DNA of 64,000 bases from Laccaria trichodermophora (lineage: Eukaryota > Basidiomycota > Agaricomycetes > Agaricales > Hydnangiaceae), in the NCBI GenBank assembly GCA_018417955.1, contig JACTVC010000024.1, positions 186,001 through 250,000 of the forward strand, read 5' to 3'. Under the pieces are notes generated by a model. It saw only the letters and a list, made by a program, of their open reading frames with translations. It did not search any database and was not told where the DNA came from. How positions within the stretch are numbered: position 1 is the stretch's first letter; every line of letters starts with the position of its first letter. Shown piece after piece: positions 46,262 to 57,513 of the stretch. Made by a program: the position numbers and the translations under genes.

Positions 46262-46780
46262 GTTCAGGACTGATAGATAATACACACAATTCCTTGTTTT
46301 CTTTGCTTCTCAAATACCACATTACCACAATGAATGCAGTATTATGCATGGCAAAAGCTGGGATCAGGCTCAATTGAACAGATTCAAAGGATTGAGTTTA
46401 CTATATAGCCTCTTTTTGGAGCTTAATATCTTAGCAAAAACCTGAAGAACCTTCCCACAAAAGATGGCACCCAATGGACCAGTATTGCAGCCTGCAAAAA
46501 TAATTTATATATTTTTAAAAAGGACCCCAGACACCCTTTGTCAGCTTTGGTATGATGGTATGGTATGGTATGAGATCATTTGGTATGATATGAGATGACA
46601 TGGTATGGTATGGTAACATGGTATTGGTATGAGTGGGATATGATATGGGTTTTCCATTCCATGGTACCATGGTATTGGGATTGAGCTCATATACCACCCC
46701 AGAATGGGTACCCCCAAGGTACTCTAAATCAAGGAATTGATGTACCTCATAGGTACTCTAAAATAGGTAACTGAAGTGAG
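46262..46780 (+). repeat. Dispersed GGTATGGTATG-bearing repeat family, copy 3
   Basis: Direct relative of 20205-20785: GTTCAGGACTGAT, TTTCTTTGCTTCTCAAATAC, CCAATGGACCAGTATTGCAG, GGTATGGTATGAGAT and GAGCTCATATACCACCCC in the same order. From 46780 to 47250 nothing is seen. Confidence 0.7.
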
Positions 46781-47250
46781 ATGTTTCCTATGAGCCCTGG
46801 AATATGGAAATAAAGCACATACTTGCCATGAGAATAATCCATGTATAGGGTCATAAATATATATTGCTTCTGCAGTAACTCATGAAAATTGTTATTTGTT
46901 GAGGTCAATATAAATATTAATAGTACATTTCAGGGAAAGGCCTTGAGGGAATGAGAAATATGCCTAACAACAATGATGGCTATATCTCATCTTCCAAAGA
47001 GCTATGAAGATGGAAGATTTCATCTTCTGGCTCTTGGAATCAATGCATACTTGGACTTCATGAAGATTTTGGTGTTCTGTGGTCTCAACAATTATGGAGG
47101 AACACCACCTATTGCACCTTAGGTAGCAGCAGAAGAAGCCAAGAAGTCAAACACCAGACTCAATGAGTTTTTTTTTAGTTTCAGATATTAAAATCATGAT
47201 ATTGAAGTATTTAGAGCACTATAAAGCTTCCTTCCAAAAAGGCATTTCAG

Positions 47251-48780
47251 TTGCACCACCTGAATGAAAAGTCTCAACATCTACTTCCTTATCTGCCTGC
47301 TGCTTCTGCTGCCTCTCTTGCTGTTCCTGCTAACTCTCTTGCCATTCCCACTGCTGTTTCTGCATTAGTCCCTGCTGCTTCTGCTGCTATCCCTGCTGCT
47401 GTCTCTGCTATTTCTGTTTCTGCTCCTGCTGTTTCTGTTATTTCTGCAATTATTTCTACTACTGATTCTGGTTCAAATAATGCCCTGAGTTCTGATACTA
47501 CTGCTGACTTAACTATGCCCACTCCCACCTCTATTGCTATCACCACCCAGAGACCTTTGACTGCTGCTACAAGTGTTGGAAGTGCAAATTGTCCTCCCTT
47601 CAGGACATGGAGATGATCCATGGGAAGTGTATGTAGCAATTTACTATCAATGATGATCCACTTTAACACAGTACTTTTTAGGGATAATATCACTGGACCT
47701 CACTAACAAAGATGTATCTGCTAGTCAAATTGTCACTGATCTGGAAGATAATGATAGTGATAATGGGGATGCTCAGGATGACTGGATATTTTATATGGAG
47801 CCAGATGGGGAGGATCCTCAGGTTCAAGATCTCATTGATCTTCTTGATGGCACTAGTCTTGACAATATTCTATCAGAGACAGAAAAAGATGGTTATGAGG
47901 ACATGAACTTTAATCTTATTGACTTTGATTCTGATCTGGCTAGAATTGAGCCTCCACAGACTGATCCAAAGGTCCTTAGCTCAATCATGGAGGGTTTATA
48001 AGGTCTGAAATTTATAGTGTTTGAAAGTCCGGTTCGGTCCGGTTTTTTGATGCCCAGGGGCATGGACCGTAACTGTAACCGGTCTGCCTTTTCCCCAGAA
48101 GTCAAAAGACCAGACCAGACCGCAAAAAGGCCGCAGACCACAGTTTTTTGCGGTCTATAGACCGGTTTTGGTCTGCATCGGTTTTAACCGGTTTATGACC
48201 AGTCTTTAGGCCAATATTTTAAAATTATGAATTGGTAAATTTATTAACATCTCTATTAGCTTCAAAACGAGCCCCAGAACGTTAAATTCCGTTAGGAATT
48301 GGTGTTTCTATAAAATAAGTCTGGTACATCTATTATTCCCAAAAGTAATTTACATTTTAATTCATATCTCTCTCGTTTTTTGACCAAATCATATGTTCTT
48401 AGGTGCGTTTTAAAGGGTATTTAAGGGGCTACAAAAGACCGGTCCAAACCGGTCAAGACTGGTTCATGTTAACCGGTTTTTTTGCGGTCTTTACATCTCA
48501 AAAATAAAAAGACCGAACCGCAGGTCCGGTCTGGTTACGGTCTTTTTCCAGTCACGAGACCGGACTTCCAAACACTAGAAATTTACATCCATTGTAGCTG
48601 AAGATGGTCATGATGGTCTGGAAGTAGTTGATAATGGAGATAGATTTCTTTAGTCTAAGGATATGGAAAAGGAATTTCCATCAATTAAAGGTGAACATGG
48701 GCAATTAAAACCATCTGGCAATTCTTTAGATGATTCTGATGGGGATTTGCAGGTTGGCGGTAGCTTGTTTACCTCCAAGA
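47251..48780 (+). pseudogene. Acidic low-complexity coding remnant interrupted by a hAT-type MITE
   Basis: An Ala/Ser/Val-rich frame (47251-47616) is followed by an acidic frame to 48001 (ASQIVTDLEDNDSDNGDAQD, QDLIDLLDGTSLDNILS, NFNLIDFDSDLARIEPPQ). If the MITE at 48015-48577 and one target copy are removed, the frame goes on past a TAA and a TAG (LKFTSIVAEDGHDGLEVV, MEKEFPSIKGEHGQLKPSG). The composition resembles transposon-encoded acidic linkers, but I cannot name the family. Confidence 0.35.
48015..48577. mobile_element. hAT-type MITE, copy 1 (563 bp, 8-bp TSD)
   Basis: Termini are TAGTGTTTGAAAGTCCGG at the left and CCGGACTTCCAAACACTA at the right (inverted, one mismatch). The flanks are an exact 8-bp duplication GAAATTTA at 48007-48014 and 48578-48585. 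The interior is rich in ACCGGTC/GACCGGT inverted motifs and has no coding capacity. The TAGTG ends and 8-bp target duplication are typical of hAT-family MITEs. Confidence 0.9.
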
Positions 48781-48894
48781 AGCTGTCAGTACATTTGCTA
48801 GTTATATTCTAATTCTAGATTAATTTATGTCTTTAATAGTTTGTTTTACAAATTTATCTCACCTCCTGGAGAAGTTCCTGCTACTTCAGAGTGA

Positions 48895-49524
48895 CATTGG
48901 ACAACAAAATATATTTAGGTAAAAGTGGAGATATATAAGCCCCAGAATATATACAATATAGATATACACCCTGACATTTAGTCCTACCGAACCCCTACCC
49001 CATAGGTTCTGTACATCTCCATTGGTTGTAACCAGCTGAAGATTCGTCAGAAAGGAATGCATGTATGGTTTAATATGTGTAGCGGTGAACTCCAGTTCGC
49101 AACCGTAGACTCCACCAGCAGGTTGCTGGATGTGAGCAATCCCCTTTTGTACTTTTTCCCACTAACATGCTGATTAGGGGACGATGCTCTTGACCATCGT
49201 CGATGACGACGGCAAGAGGGTTACCTTACCGTACGTACTTTTTACTCAATCCAAACTCCAGTTCACCTATTATGAAAGGGCATGTGGCATAACACGGGTC
49301 TCTTAACACATCATACCATTACTTACCTGTATCTTCCTCAAAGCTCAGATGAGCAGTGATCTGAAAGGCTGGGTGCAACCGGACAGAAAAGACACCGATC
49401 CTACTCCTGATCGTGGTATGACCCTGACAGACCTTGAATCATGTCCCTGTTCTACGTAATAAATAAATCCATGCCTGAGCCTCATGTTTTGGCAGTTTAA
49501 AAGTGTCAAAAATCCTTTTTTTCT
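48895..49524 (+). other. Possible exon debris upstream of TET-like pseudogene
   Basis: Short coding-like pieces with splice-like borders: QKGMHVWFNMCSGELQFATV ending near 49140; LLTIVDDDGKRVTLP bounded by a GATTAG acceptor and a GTACGT donor near 49170-49232; SDLKGWVQPDRKDTDPTPDR near 49350-49415. They may be 5' exons of the next pseudogene or an unrelated gene. Weak evidence. Confidence 0.3.
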
Positions 49525-50707
49525 TTGTTCATGACTGCCCCAAATTTCTTTCAATATACAAGGGATCTAGCTGGATACTTCAGAGGGTGGTTGCGGTCTT
49601 CACATAACCTAAGTGTTCCTCGTCCTGCTCCACCACCATGGTTGGAGGCAGACCCCCAAGCATCTGTTGAAAGGGTAATTAACATGCTCCAAGAAGCATT
49701 CAAATCTTCATGTATGTCTCACTTCTAGCTGGCCAATCTTGACTAAGTTGTGGACAGATATGACTACTTGGGACGTCTGGGACTACATTGCCAACTTGTC
49801 ACCGAGACAGAGTGGAAGCAATGAGGAGTTGGAGAAGAGACTCTTGGCACAATTCCCACCGATCTACGAAACAGCTGGGTCCGATATCCCCTACCTCAAT
49901 CAACCATGCCATATAACTGACTGGGAGGGTCACATTTTACTTTGGTACTTACCTCAAATGTTCTCAGAACAGCTTTGGGTAATTACTTTCACTTCATTAC
50001 GCCCTCAGACTTTCCTCACTTTACTAGACATTTATTTGGGATCACACAGGTTCTTTGAACCTCAAAAAGAGAAGTAATGGGAGTTGGTGGGATCACCACC
50101 CCCAGAATGAACGGTCAATTTATTGCCTGGCTGGTTTTCTCAAGGACATGAAGGTCTGGAGGATCCACTGCACGCGTCAGCCGATATTCAGGAACCTGCC
50201 AATTCAACTTACCTCCAGAATCTCATATTGGCCAATGCGATTGTTGGTGCAATCTATGCCATCATACAACCTGATCTTTTCAAGTCTGGTTTGGCCTCCT
50301 TCGAGATGCTTGCCAATCATGCCGAGGCGTTGAACGATCCTATCAATATTGCTCTTAGTGTTTGGGCCACGCCTTTCACTGGTCTTTCAGTCATACTGAA
50401 CCAAGAGACAAGCAATCACTGAGATGTAAAGGGGTATAGGGAGTCTTTGGACTTGTTGGTCACTATCGGAAACTACACAGGAGGCCGGTGTCACTTAGCC
50501 AGGCTTGGGTTTAGCCTTGTTTATGACCCTGGGACGGTTGTTGCCTTGGCCAGCAATGTTTTACAACATGGTGTTTGTCTGGTGCTGGGTGACCAGGCCT
50601 GTTTAGCTCACTTTTGGCACAAAAAGGTTGGGGAAAGGCTTGGGGTGAAGATGCCTCAGTGGTTGACCATGGCAAACTTGATATATAATTTGTCTGGTAA
50701 CTATTAA
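49525..50707 (+). pseudogene. TET/JBP-like 2-oxoglutarate/Fe(II) dioxygenase pseudogene
   Basis: Pieces in order: AGYFRGWLRSSHNL, TWDVWDYIANLSP, then ILLWYLPQMFSEQLW ending at a donor (GGGTAATT, about 49979); after an acceptor near 50050, NGSWWDHHPQNERSIY; after a frame change near 50120, LPGWFSQGHEGLEDPLHA, NAIVGAIYAIIQPDLF, WATPFTGLSVILNQETSNH, stop, DVKGYRESLDLLVTIGNYTG, LGFSLVYDPGTVVALASNVL, QHGVCLVLGDQACLAHFWHK. This matches the fungal TET/JBP-type dioxygenase fold: H.D motif, Y.PGTVV strand and distal H. Known: such enzymes oxidise 5-methylcytosine, and in mushrooms are linked to KDZ transposons. Here the codon between H (50417-50419) and D (50423-50425) is TGA, where the family typically has arginine. 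At least one frameshift is also present. Confidence 0.75.
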
Positions 50708-50917
50708 TGAATTACAATCTGACCCAAACTTCCTTGGCCTCAGCACCAATATGTTCAAGGAGACAAAGGGGGGCTTGACGAACCTGATCCTGGGCTTTCT
50801 CCACCTGGGTTTCTACTCTTGTGATGCCTCATTATGTCAATAAGAGCAGACTGCTGTACAATTTCCTCCCAACCCGAATCTGGTCAGTGACCCACTCTTC
50901 GAGGTCTTAGTGATGCC

Positions 50918-51100
50918 CTACATACTCCTGCCAGATTCCAGTCATTCTGGCGGATTCCAGTGCCATTCCAGTGGAATTTACCAGCCAAAATTTCACTCCA
51001 GCCACAGAATATTGTTATTCCAGGATTTTCACCTGAACAGTCCCCGGAATGCACTGGAACGGAATGGCACTGGAATGCAGTGACCGGAATGAACACTAAA
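50918..51100. repeat. Short ATTCC-rich palindromic element, copy 4
   Basis: CTCCTGCCAGATTCCAGTCA and ATTCCAGTGCCATTCCAGTG pair with the inverted CACTGGAACGGAATGGCACT and GGAATGCAGTGACCGGAATG. The whole block folds on itself. No coding capacity. Confidence 0.55.
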
Positions 51101-51109
51101 AATTGCCAA

Positions 51110-52130
51110 ATATGGCAAGTTCTATATTTTCAGATAAAAATTATCAATAAAATCATTAAAAAAAATAGGATGGTGGTAATGATGTTTGGGTACTGTACAT
51201 GGTCTGTGCGCATTTCCTAATATGGTAATTAATGCAAATATAACCAGAAAATCAGGGAAAAAAGAGAGAAAAAATAGGGATGGTGCTCACTATTGGTGAT
51301 GTTGTTGAGGTATTGCTTACATGGTCTGTGCGCATTTCCAAATATGGTAATTAATGTAAATATAGCCAGAAAATCAGGAAAAAAGAATGAAGATGATGTA
51401 GACTGTTGTTGACAATGTTGGAGTAATGTTTACATGGTCTGTGCACATTCCAAATATGGTAATCAGTGCAAATATAACCAGAAAAACAGAAAAACAGGAC
51501 AGAGATGATGTTAACCATTGTTGACAATGTTGGGGTACTGTTTACATGGTCTGTGCACATTTCCAAATAGCTGTTGTCAGGTTCACAGTACATATCCAAA
51601 AAAGGAAATTTAAGTATTTCTAGTAAAAGAATAGCAGAAAATTCACAAAAAAATAGAGTTGGTATAGTGTATACAATATAAGGCACTGCCTTCAGGGTGT
51701 CAGGGTCATTTATATATACCCACAAAAGGAAATATGATCTTGTATGACTAAAAAGTCAAGAAATTCAAGATAACGAGGATTCTGCTTGTCAGGGTTAATT
51801 CAATGGGATGTCAGGATGATGGTCACATGACCTATTACCAAAAATGGTCAAAAACAAAAGTTGTAGCCCTGCACTGTAGCTTCCCAAATCTGGTTGAATT
51901 GTGTTCTGAAGTGCTCCCATTGTGGAGATATAAGGTAAAAGATTTTCAAAAGTGTTGTGTTGTTTTTTGTTTTTTGTATTTTTCTCCATGAAAACAACAC
52001 CCAACAATATGATTTTAACCCATTTGCAAAGCTAAGAGAAAGGGCTACAACTATTGCATTGTGGGAAATTTGACCCAAAAAGGAAGGTGCATACCCTAAA
52101 AGCGATAATAACACTGAGAGACTACAAAAG
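51110..52130 (+). repeat. Single-arm relative of foldbacks I and II
   Basis: Four imperfect units of about 100-110 bp (TACATGGTCTGTGCGCATTT, TGGTAATTAATGCAAATATA, GCCAGAAAATCAGG) resemble the arrays of foldback I. They are followed by the core module (GATGGTCACATGACCTATTA, AAAGTTGTAGCCCTGCACTG, GGAAGGTGCATACCCTA). There is no mirrored partner nearby, so this is half of a foldback or the ancestral unit. Confidence 0.65.
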
Positions 52131-52159
52131 TCAGTTTATTTACAAGCACTTATACATGT

Positions 52160-52235
52160 CCCTTCTGTCAGAATCTGGTGGAATCCAGGCCCATTCCAGA
52201 GGAATCCAGTCCATTCCTGTGGAATCCTGTGAAGC
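52160..52235. repeat. Short ATTCC-rich element, copy 5
   Basis: GAATCTGGTGGAATCCAGGC followed by CATTCCAGAGGAATCCAGTC; a diverged, truncated member of the ATTCC family. From 52235 to 52530 no gene is seen. Confidence 0.4.
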
Positions 52236-52536
52236 GTTCACTCTGAACTTCTCGCATAGCTGAAGCCAAGAGGGAAGGAGGAGGCAAGAATGGGTGGATC
52301 TGGGATCAACACCCATAAGTGAGCAATGAGCAGTTACAAGATACTCAGCTGGCCCAACATGATTATGCATACTGTAGGAAGTACAGTTATACAAAGCACT
52401 ACATGTAGTGCAAGAGGATGGCAAGACTGCTGACAAGATGGTGGTTCAAGACAAAAGATCAATATATTATGTAAGATATCCAAATCTAGCTATATACCAC
52501 TGTTTGACTATGGCCTCTGGGCATTCCCTTCCAATC

Positions 52537-55215
52537 CTATATCACAGTCACTCTGACTTCAGAGACATCCAACCCATCTTGGTACCACCCAGATTGAATC
52601 ATACCCTCAAACTTGTATATCTCTTTATTGCATGAATCTGTATCCTCTTTCAATTGTATAATCTCTTCAATGAGTTTATCTGCCAGATTCTTGGATTGAC
52701 GAGGCATTGGCTTAGTCTGTGCAACCAGTTGAGCAGCCCATTCCTCTCTTAGAATATCTTCAGTGATATCTAATTCTTCCAGCTCTTCTAAGACATCAAG
52801 AGCTTCTGACTTGCATGTATTCATGGAAACCCATTTACGTCTGAGCCACAAAGAATGTCTGGCAATACAGTCCAACGGCCATTTCCTCCATATGTTCGAA
52901 GGAAGCTCGTGTTGTTGTCAACTTCCCAGACTCATCAAACATCAACATTGATGCAAGTGCTTCCGCATCAGGTCCAGGCCAACCTGCAACAAGCACCTGC
53001 AAAGCTTCCACTGACTTTACCCGATCCCTCCAGTTCTCCACAACAAGTCCGATGTTGCTGCTCGGCATTCTTCCAACAATAAATCCCTCATCATCCTCAG
53101 GGAAGACCCTCTGAACCAACTCGTCTCGAACTGCTGCCAAATCCTGGGAGGCCCAATTGGCTGATAAAATTTGCTGGTTGAGCATGTGAATCTCCAAATG
53201 AAAGTTTTGCTCAAAAAGATTCCACACAATCTCAGCCGAGATCTCCGGCGTCAGATTGTCAGTATTGCCCTCCATGACAGAAATGTCACACCAGAAGATG
53301 GAATGTGGACATTCGGCCACTTGAACTCTGGGACTGAAAAATGAAGCCTGAACCTCCTTTGATGACTCCCCTCAGCTGGTGTTTTGCTTCTGCTTCGACT
53401 TGTCCGATTTTTTACTTCCCTTTGCATGAGATTTCCCCTCCTGTCTGGGTTGTGATGTTGACAGTTCCTTGGCCCATGTATTATCAACCAGATTCATTTC
53501 CTTTGAGAAGTGATATAGGACATCGCGCCAGTGTTGACTATGTGGGGCAGGTGAAGGAGAGTTGTCGAGAGAGGTGAATGATTGAAGCCACTGGCTGCAT
53601 GAGATCAGCCAAGCAAGCATGAAGGTCTTGCGGTTTGGTCCCTTCATGAAAAGCCAAGGGTCAGGAAACTGGTAACCACAAACATGATCTTTTGAGAACT
53701 TGATGCGGGACGGATCTGGATTGACCTGCAGTAGCCCTTTCTTCCACACCGGGGATTGAGGGGGTATGAAAACCTCCTCCATCTCACTAAACTTATTGCA
53801 ATTGACGTTTGCTGTGACTTTAACATCTTCATTAATAATAAAAAGCCACTAAGTTCACAGCACATACCCCCTGACATACTCCCTGATGGCTTTGTCGACG
53901 ATGAAGCAGGATTGGAGTCTATTGCAACCATTTGTGAGTAAGAACTAAGGGGATTTCAGGGAAAGGCCATCACTTACAGGGAGAGAGTCAAACGACATCT
54001 CGGTTGGTTTGACTGGGCCCTATGCCAGGCTCTACGAACAAGGAGCCACTTTGCGGCTCCTTCACCACTGGCTTCGGATCTTCTGGTCCCAGACACCCTT
54101 CAAAATGTCTCTGACAAGCCTGTATGTAGAGAGTACTTCAAGGCGATGCTGTCGTGATTTCGGGATAAGGGTGATTGGGAAAGTCATCAAGACAGAGTTC
54201 GTGGGGATCCACCTCAGAAGGACGGCAATCGCAGATGGTGGCCAAGCTTTTTGGCGTTGGCAGGCGTACGTTCAAAATATTGATTCGTGGGGGGATTTCG
54301 GCTGGGGTACGAACCAACCAAAAAGGCACCCCAATGCAGAAGAGAGTTTCAGCCATTTCAAGGCTGTCGGTAATGGCTCCCATCACAGTCTGGTCAATGG
54401 GATGAACCTTACGGTTGGGTTCAAGGAGGCAAGCCTCCCAGGTCTTGAACCAATCGACCATTGCCAGGGTTTCCATATACAGGTGTTGGAAGCTAGCGAC
54501 ATGCCAGACCAAATGCCGGTAGTAAAACGATGTGAGTGCGAGGCGGCCCGATGCGTCACGCATCCGGTTGGCCAAGAAGAAGAGACCACTGCAGATTTTG
54601 GGATCTTTTGTGCAGGCAATTTCGGCTACTTGGGAATGGAGCTTTTTGGCTTCTGATCTCATGACGTCCGCAATCTTCTCATCCAATGTTCCTAAGTCTT
54701 GAAAGGCAGAGCCTTCCATAGGCTTGAAATGCCTCAGTTGGACATCCCACCAGAGCCAGTGAAGGGGGTGGTTGTTGAGGTCCTTCTCGAGCAGCCGCCG
54801 CAGCACAAACGTGAGATGGGCAGTTCTGCTGAACCACCATTGGGGGCAAATTGTGAAGTCCACATGTGCGAATCGACCATTGGCACGAGCTCGGACAGGC
54901 AATGGGGTAACTGTAATGTAGGGCAACCAAGAAGCGTTGGGGGAAGTAACGACGCCTCGCCTAGGCACCATTTGACCTTCTGGAAGCGAGTGGATGGACG
55001 TCGATCCCGTGGAAGAAGTGAAAGAATTGTAGAGCTCTCCAAGGACGAGGGCGTCATAGGGAGTTATATCCTCTACCAAAACAAATGGTTATTACAGTTG
55101 TGGAACAGCGTGATCGTCACTTACCACAATCCCATGGATTCAACGGCCACTTCGTGTCGCTGTCATCATGATGCTCATGGCCATAACAATCTGGGCTGCC
55201 GTCTAGTTAAGTAAT
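52537..55215 (-). pseudogene. Repeat-family protein of unknown function found near TET/KDZ elements (one in-frame TGA)
   Basis: Exons in order on the minus strand: GHEHHDDSDTKWPLNPWDC (donor GTAAGT near 55122), then 55069-54138 (DITPYDALVLGELYNS, WLPYITVTPLPVRARANGRF, HVDFTICPQWWFSRTAHLTF, LNNHPLHWLWWDVQLRHFKP, TLDEKIADVMRSEAKKLHSQ, LVWHVASFQHLYMETLAMVD), STLYIQACQRHFEGCLGPED, MEEVFIPPQSPVWKKGLL, QFPDPWLFMKGPNRKTFMLA, and EISAEIVWNLFEQNFHLEIH to MEEMAVGLYCQTFFVA. I recall this long protein from many mushroom genomes, without known function. An in-frame TGA at 53372-53374 precedes a continuing frame. After the TAA at 52835 another frame continues (LDVLEELEELDITEDILREE), so the 3' end is uncertain. 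It lies about 1.8 kb from the TET-like pseudogene. Confidence 0.6.
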
Positions 55216-56820
55216 TAGTATTCTGAATGGAGGAACAAGTCAAAAGCCATACATAAACTCCCAACTGTTTCGTTGTTCCTCAGCATAGATGAGAGATACC
55301 TGTGAAAGAATCAGAACATTATTCGATATCATTGTGGAATTCAAATGAAATGTTGAGAATCACATCGTCGTGCGTATTCCCAGGCTCGAGTATTCGCCAT
55401 GAGGTGTGATTCCAGGGGGTGGATGGCAGAACAAATACGACTTACCGAGGCAGAAGAGATGCGTAAATTGAATTGTTGAGGACGTGTTACTCAAGTGGCA
55501 AGAGATCGTGGATGCGTAAATCGAAGAACGATCGGACACGTGAATCAAAGAAAGATCCTGGGGGGGGGGGTTTCAATGAGCACATCCATGACTGTGTGTT
55601 CAAGCTGACAGTGAACCAACAGAAAGTCAGGTTCTAGCTAGCAACCAACGTAACATCAGGTTGCTGCAACCGACACAAAGTCTGGTTGCGAGTGGGGGAG
55701 AGTGGGGGAGGCAAGGGCTTACCTCGAACTTGTGTTTGGAAAATAGATGCGGCAGCAATCGATGTTGTCGCATCGAGGGGGGATGGCAAGAGATTGAGGA
55801 TGTGTAAGTCAAAGAAAGATGGCCGTATGGTGGCCAATTATCTGTGGGCAGGCTTCAATGAGCACGTACTCAGCACGTCCAAGCCAGCAGTGAACCGACA
55901 CAAAGTCAGGTTCTAGCTAGCAACCGATGTAACGTCAGGTTGCTGCAACCGACACACAGTCTGGTTGCGAGTGGTGGAGGTAAGGGCTTACCTTGGGCTT
56001 TTGAAATCGATGTTGATGTTGATGAAATTCGGACTTAGAATTTCGAAGACAACTGAGTTTGGCTTGAGACCCCAGAACAAACAAAAGAACAAAAGCACAT
56101 CAAGCGCTCTTTCAAGCACATTAGCGCCACCATGCCCTCTGGTCAGCAGACTCTACGTCGCTGATTTCAGACGACCAGACTGTAGTCAGTCGTTGCTTGC
56201 GCCATTTAACCAGACTGTAGTCAGTTGAAGTGGTTGATCAGGACCGATCAAGCCACAATCTGGCGCACACCGTTTGCAAGGAGCCTTCTTGCAAAATCAC
56301 CATCATCGACCTTTATTCAGCCAGTGCCCAATTACTCCACCCAAGCCTGCCTTCCAGCAGACTCTATGTCGCTGGCTTAGGTCAACCTGACTGTAGTCGG
56401 TTGATCAGGACCATGCGCCCAATGCCTCTTATAAAATCACCATCAGGCTTTATGCAGGCAGCGCCAAATCTGCCACCATTCCAGTGGCTCTATGTTTCTG
56501 GCTTCTGTTGACCAGACTGTGGTCAGTTGAAACTGTCGATGTGGACCGATCAAGACTCAATTGAATGCGCACCCAACACAAGGAGCATCTTGCAAAATCG
56601 CCAACGCCTGGGCCTTTACGCAGCCTGCACCAAAACTATTTGAATTGTGTAATCGACAATGTTTCAATGAGTTTTGCACCAGAGGTATGCATGCCGTCTC
56701 AACATTTCAATCTGGAGGTACACCGCTCACTTTTTGTACAGATTAAATCAGGGCGTCGGCCGCTTCATACCAGAAGGCAGGAGTTTAATTTTACAGAAGG
56801 CAGGAGTTTGATTTGATGCA
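55215..56820. repeat. Upstream flank of element B with ccagact..agtcggttg repeats
   Basis: From 55620 to 55970 a unit (GCAACCGACACAAAGTC, TGGTTGCGAGTG) is repeated. From 56100 to 56560 units of about 200 bp contain GACCAGACTGTAGTCAGTTG, TCAGGACCGATCAAG and CAAGGAGCCTTCTTGC-like sequence. The same CAACCAGACTTGAGTCGGTTG theme lies in introns of genes A and B. No gene is called. Confidence 0.5.
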
Positions 56821-57189
56821 CGCCGACCTTCATGCACACCCACTGTCAAGTGACACAAGGCTTCACATATCAATATTGAATAGCTGACGGAATTCAGTGA
56901 AGGTGAGTTCATTTCTTATTTCGTTCCTGCTCCCATTTTTTCACAACCACTTCCATTATCTACAGGTTTATGCTTAAAATCGAGCTTGACCAGCTGGTCT
57001 GGAGAGACACAGTCATTTGTGTCTTGGCAGGTTCAAATCTTGTGGCTTGAATCTGTTCCCCTTCCGGGATTCACTCATCCAGGGTGATGGTGTGTCTCCA
57101 AATACCTTGACTTATATATGCCACATCTCTCATTACATTTTTGCAGGAATTGGGATCCTTTGACGCCTTGTTTGGCACCACTCACTTCA

Positions 57190-57310
57190 CTTCCACTCTG
57201 AGATCTCCAGTTACCCTTATCTGCATACCCCAGCAACATCTGTATTACTATCCCCCGCCACTCAAACCCCCGCATGTGATCCCAACCCACTTTCACAAAC
57301 AAGGGTTCTT
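57190..57310. repeat. Terminal inverted repeat, 5' end of element B
   Basis: CTGAGATCTCCAGTTACC, ATCCCCCGCCACTCAAACCC and CCGCATGTGATCCCAACCCA followed by CTTTCACAAACAAGGGTTC align directly with 9766-9866. The inverted counterpart is at 63440-63515, so these bracket gene B. Confidence 0.65.
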
Positions 57311-57513
57311 TGATGCCGAAGATTTGTTTGTGTGATCCTCCTTGGCCCCATCTCCACTTCGGTATCGCATCAGCTGCTTATGTGAGTCAATATTCTGCCA
57401 GCACTCTCTTGTTTCCACATCCTTAACTTCACCAGCAACAATCAACTCTTGAAACACCCATCGACCTTTATACATGTCACTTAATACACATCCATTTTAC
57501 CTACCTGTTGAAC

